In this document: positions 41,015 to 41,125 of the stretch, piece by piece
How positions within the stretch are numbered: the stretch's first letter is position 1
Layout: each line of letters opens with the position of its first letter
Source: Phycisphaerae bacterium
GTDB taxonomy: Bacteria; Planctomycetota; Phycisphaerae; UBA1845
Length of the DNA stretch: 41,125 nucleotides
NCBI GenBank assembly: GCA_022072505.1
Contig: JAJVHU010000034.1
Span: forward strand, 1 to 41,125
Direction: 5' to 3'
Position numbers and translations under genes: made by a program
The notes under the pieces: generated by a model
Databases searched by the model: none
Seen by the model: only the letters and a program-made list of their open reading frames with translations
What the model was told of the DNA's origin: nothing

Positions 41015-41088
41015 GGGCGATTAGCTCAGTTGGCTAGAGCGCCTGCTCGACACGCAGGAGGCCGCAGGTTCGAGTCCTGCATCGCCCA
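41015..41088 (+). tRNA. tRNA-Val(GAC)
   Basis: The cloverleaf folds fully. The acceptor stem is GGGCGAT/ATCGCCC (41015-41021 with 41081-41087). The D arm GCTC...GAGC has a nine-base loop. The anticodon stem is CCTGC/GCAGG (41042-41046 with 41054-41058), the variable loop has five bases, and the T arm is GCAGG/CCTGC with loop TTCGAGT. The discriminator base is A and no CCA end is encoded. The seven-base anticodon loop reads TCGACAC, so the anticodon is GAC (Val). Position 33, nearly always U, is C (41048). Position 34 G would read GUU and GUC codons. No other tRNA is in the window. Confidence 0.9.
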
Positions 41089-41125
41089 GTGCATTTTCCC
41101 GCTGAAAACCGCTGTTTTTCCCGGT

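Overview
The window looks like chromosomal DNA of a GC-rich planctomycete, most likely in or near the Phycisphaerae. I infer this from gene content, since no rRNA is present. The signs are: exported proteins with dockerin/EF-hand-like tails and 'CNCNG...DRNANGIPDEC' tails, prepilin-type FTLIELL proteins ending in a relaxed 'RH...GGH' motif, a 'CLFCGYNL.GLP..LCPECG' zinc-ribbon protein, an ECF sigma factor paired with a membrane Ser/Thr kinase, and Rhs remnants carrying a Ca-binding insert. Most genes are strongly GC-biased, so long antisense open frames are common and were discarded.

Left end (1-2.1 kb): an AT-richer cassette. It holds the last stretch of an Rhs core joined to a cysteine-rich variable C-terminal domain, a translationally coupled membrane protein, and then scrambled remains of another Rhs core. 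From 2.2 to 11.1 kb all genes are on the minus strand: a Kelch-repeat exported protein, an ECF sigma factor with repeat DNA inserted in frame, a transmembrane kinase with a propeller-like outer domain, NADP-isocitrate dehydrogenase, and a MacB-type ATPase with a MacA-type adaptor but no permease.

From 11.6 to 16.7 kb the plus strand carries an Ig-like surface protein, a MORN-type lipoprotein, a stand-alone LigD phosphoesterase-like protein, and a two-gene surface-polysaccharide unit (O-antigen ligase/polymerase plus GT4 glycosyltransferase). A minus-strand unknown gene, a CHRD lipoprotein, a large membrane Fe-S/CCG oxidoreductase (EMO-like) and a DUF433/DUF5615 toxin-antitoxin pair follow. 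From 21.1 to 29.5 kb a minus-strand run holds a processive GT2, two tandem M14 carboxypeptidase-like proteins (the upstream one has lost its zinc site), a short UvrC and an exported protein of unknown function.

From 29.9 to 34.9 kb lies an exopolysaccharide locus: an ExeA-like AAA ATPase divergent from a Wza-type export lipoprotein, a BY-kinase with a Gly-Tyr tail, and a glycosyltransferase. The right end has a B12-binding/MeaB GTPase fusion without a mutase domain, a dockerin-tailed exported protein, a pseudopilin, a zinc-ribbon membrane protein, a DUF4097 lipoprotein, and a tRNA-Val(GAC) behind a near-consensus sigma70 promoter.

No CRISPR array, rRNA, insertion sequence or prophage was seen. 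The most unusual items are the Rhs tip cassette with its LRAT-like C-x-H-F signature, the REP-like palindromes inside the sigma factor, the dead/live M14 pair, the B12-MeaB fusion and the tRNA with C at position 33.
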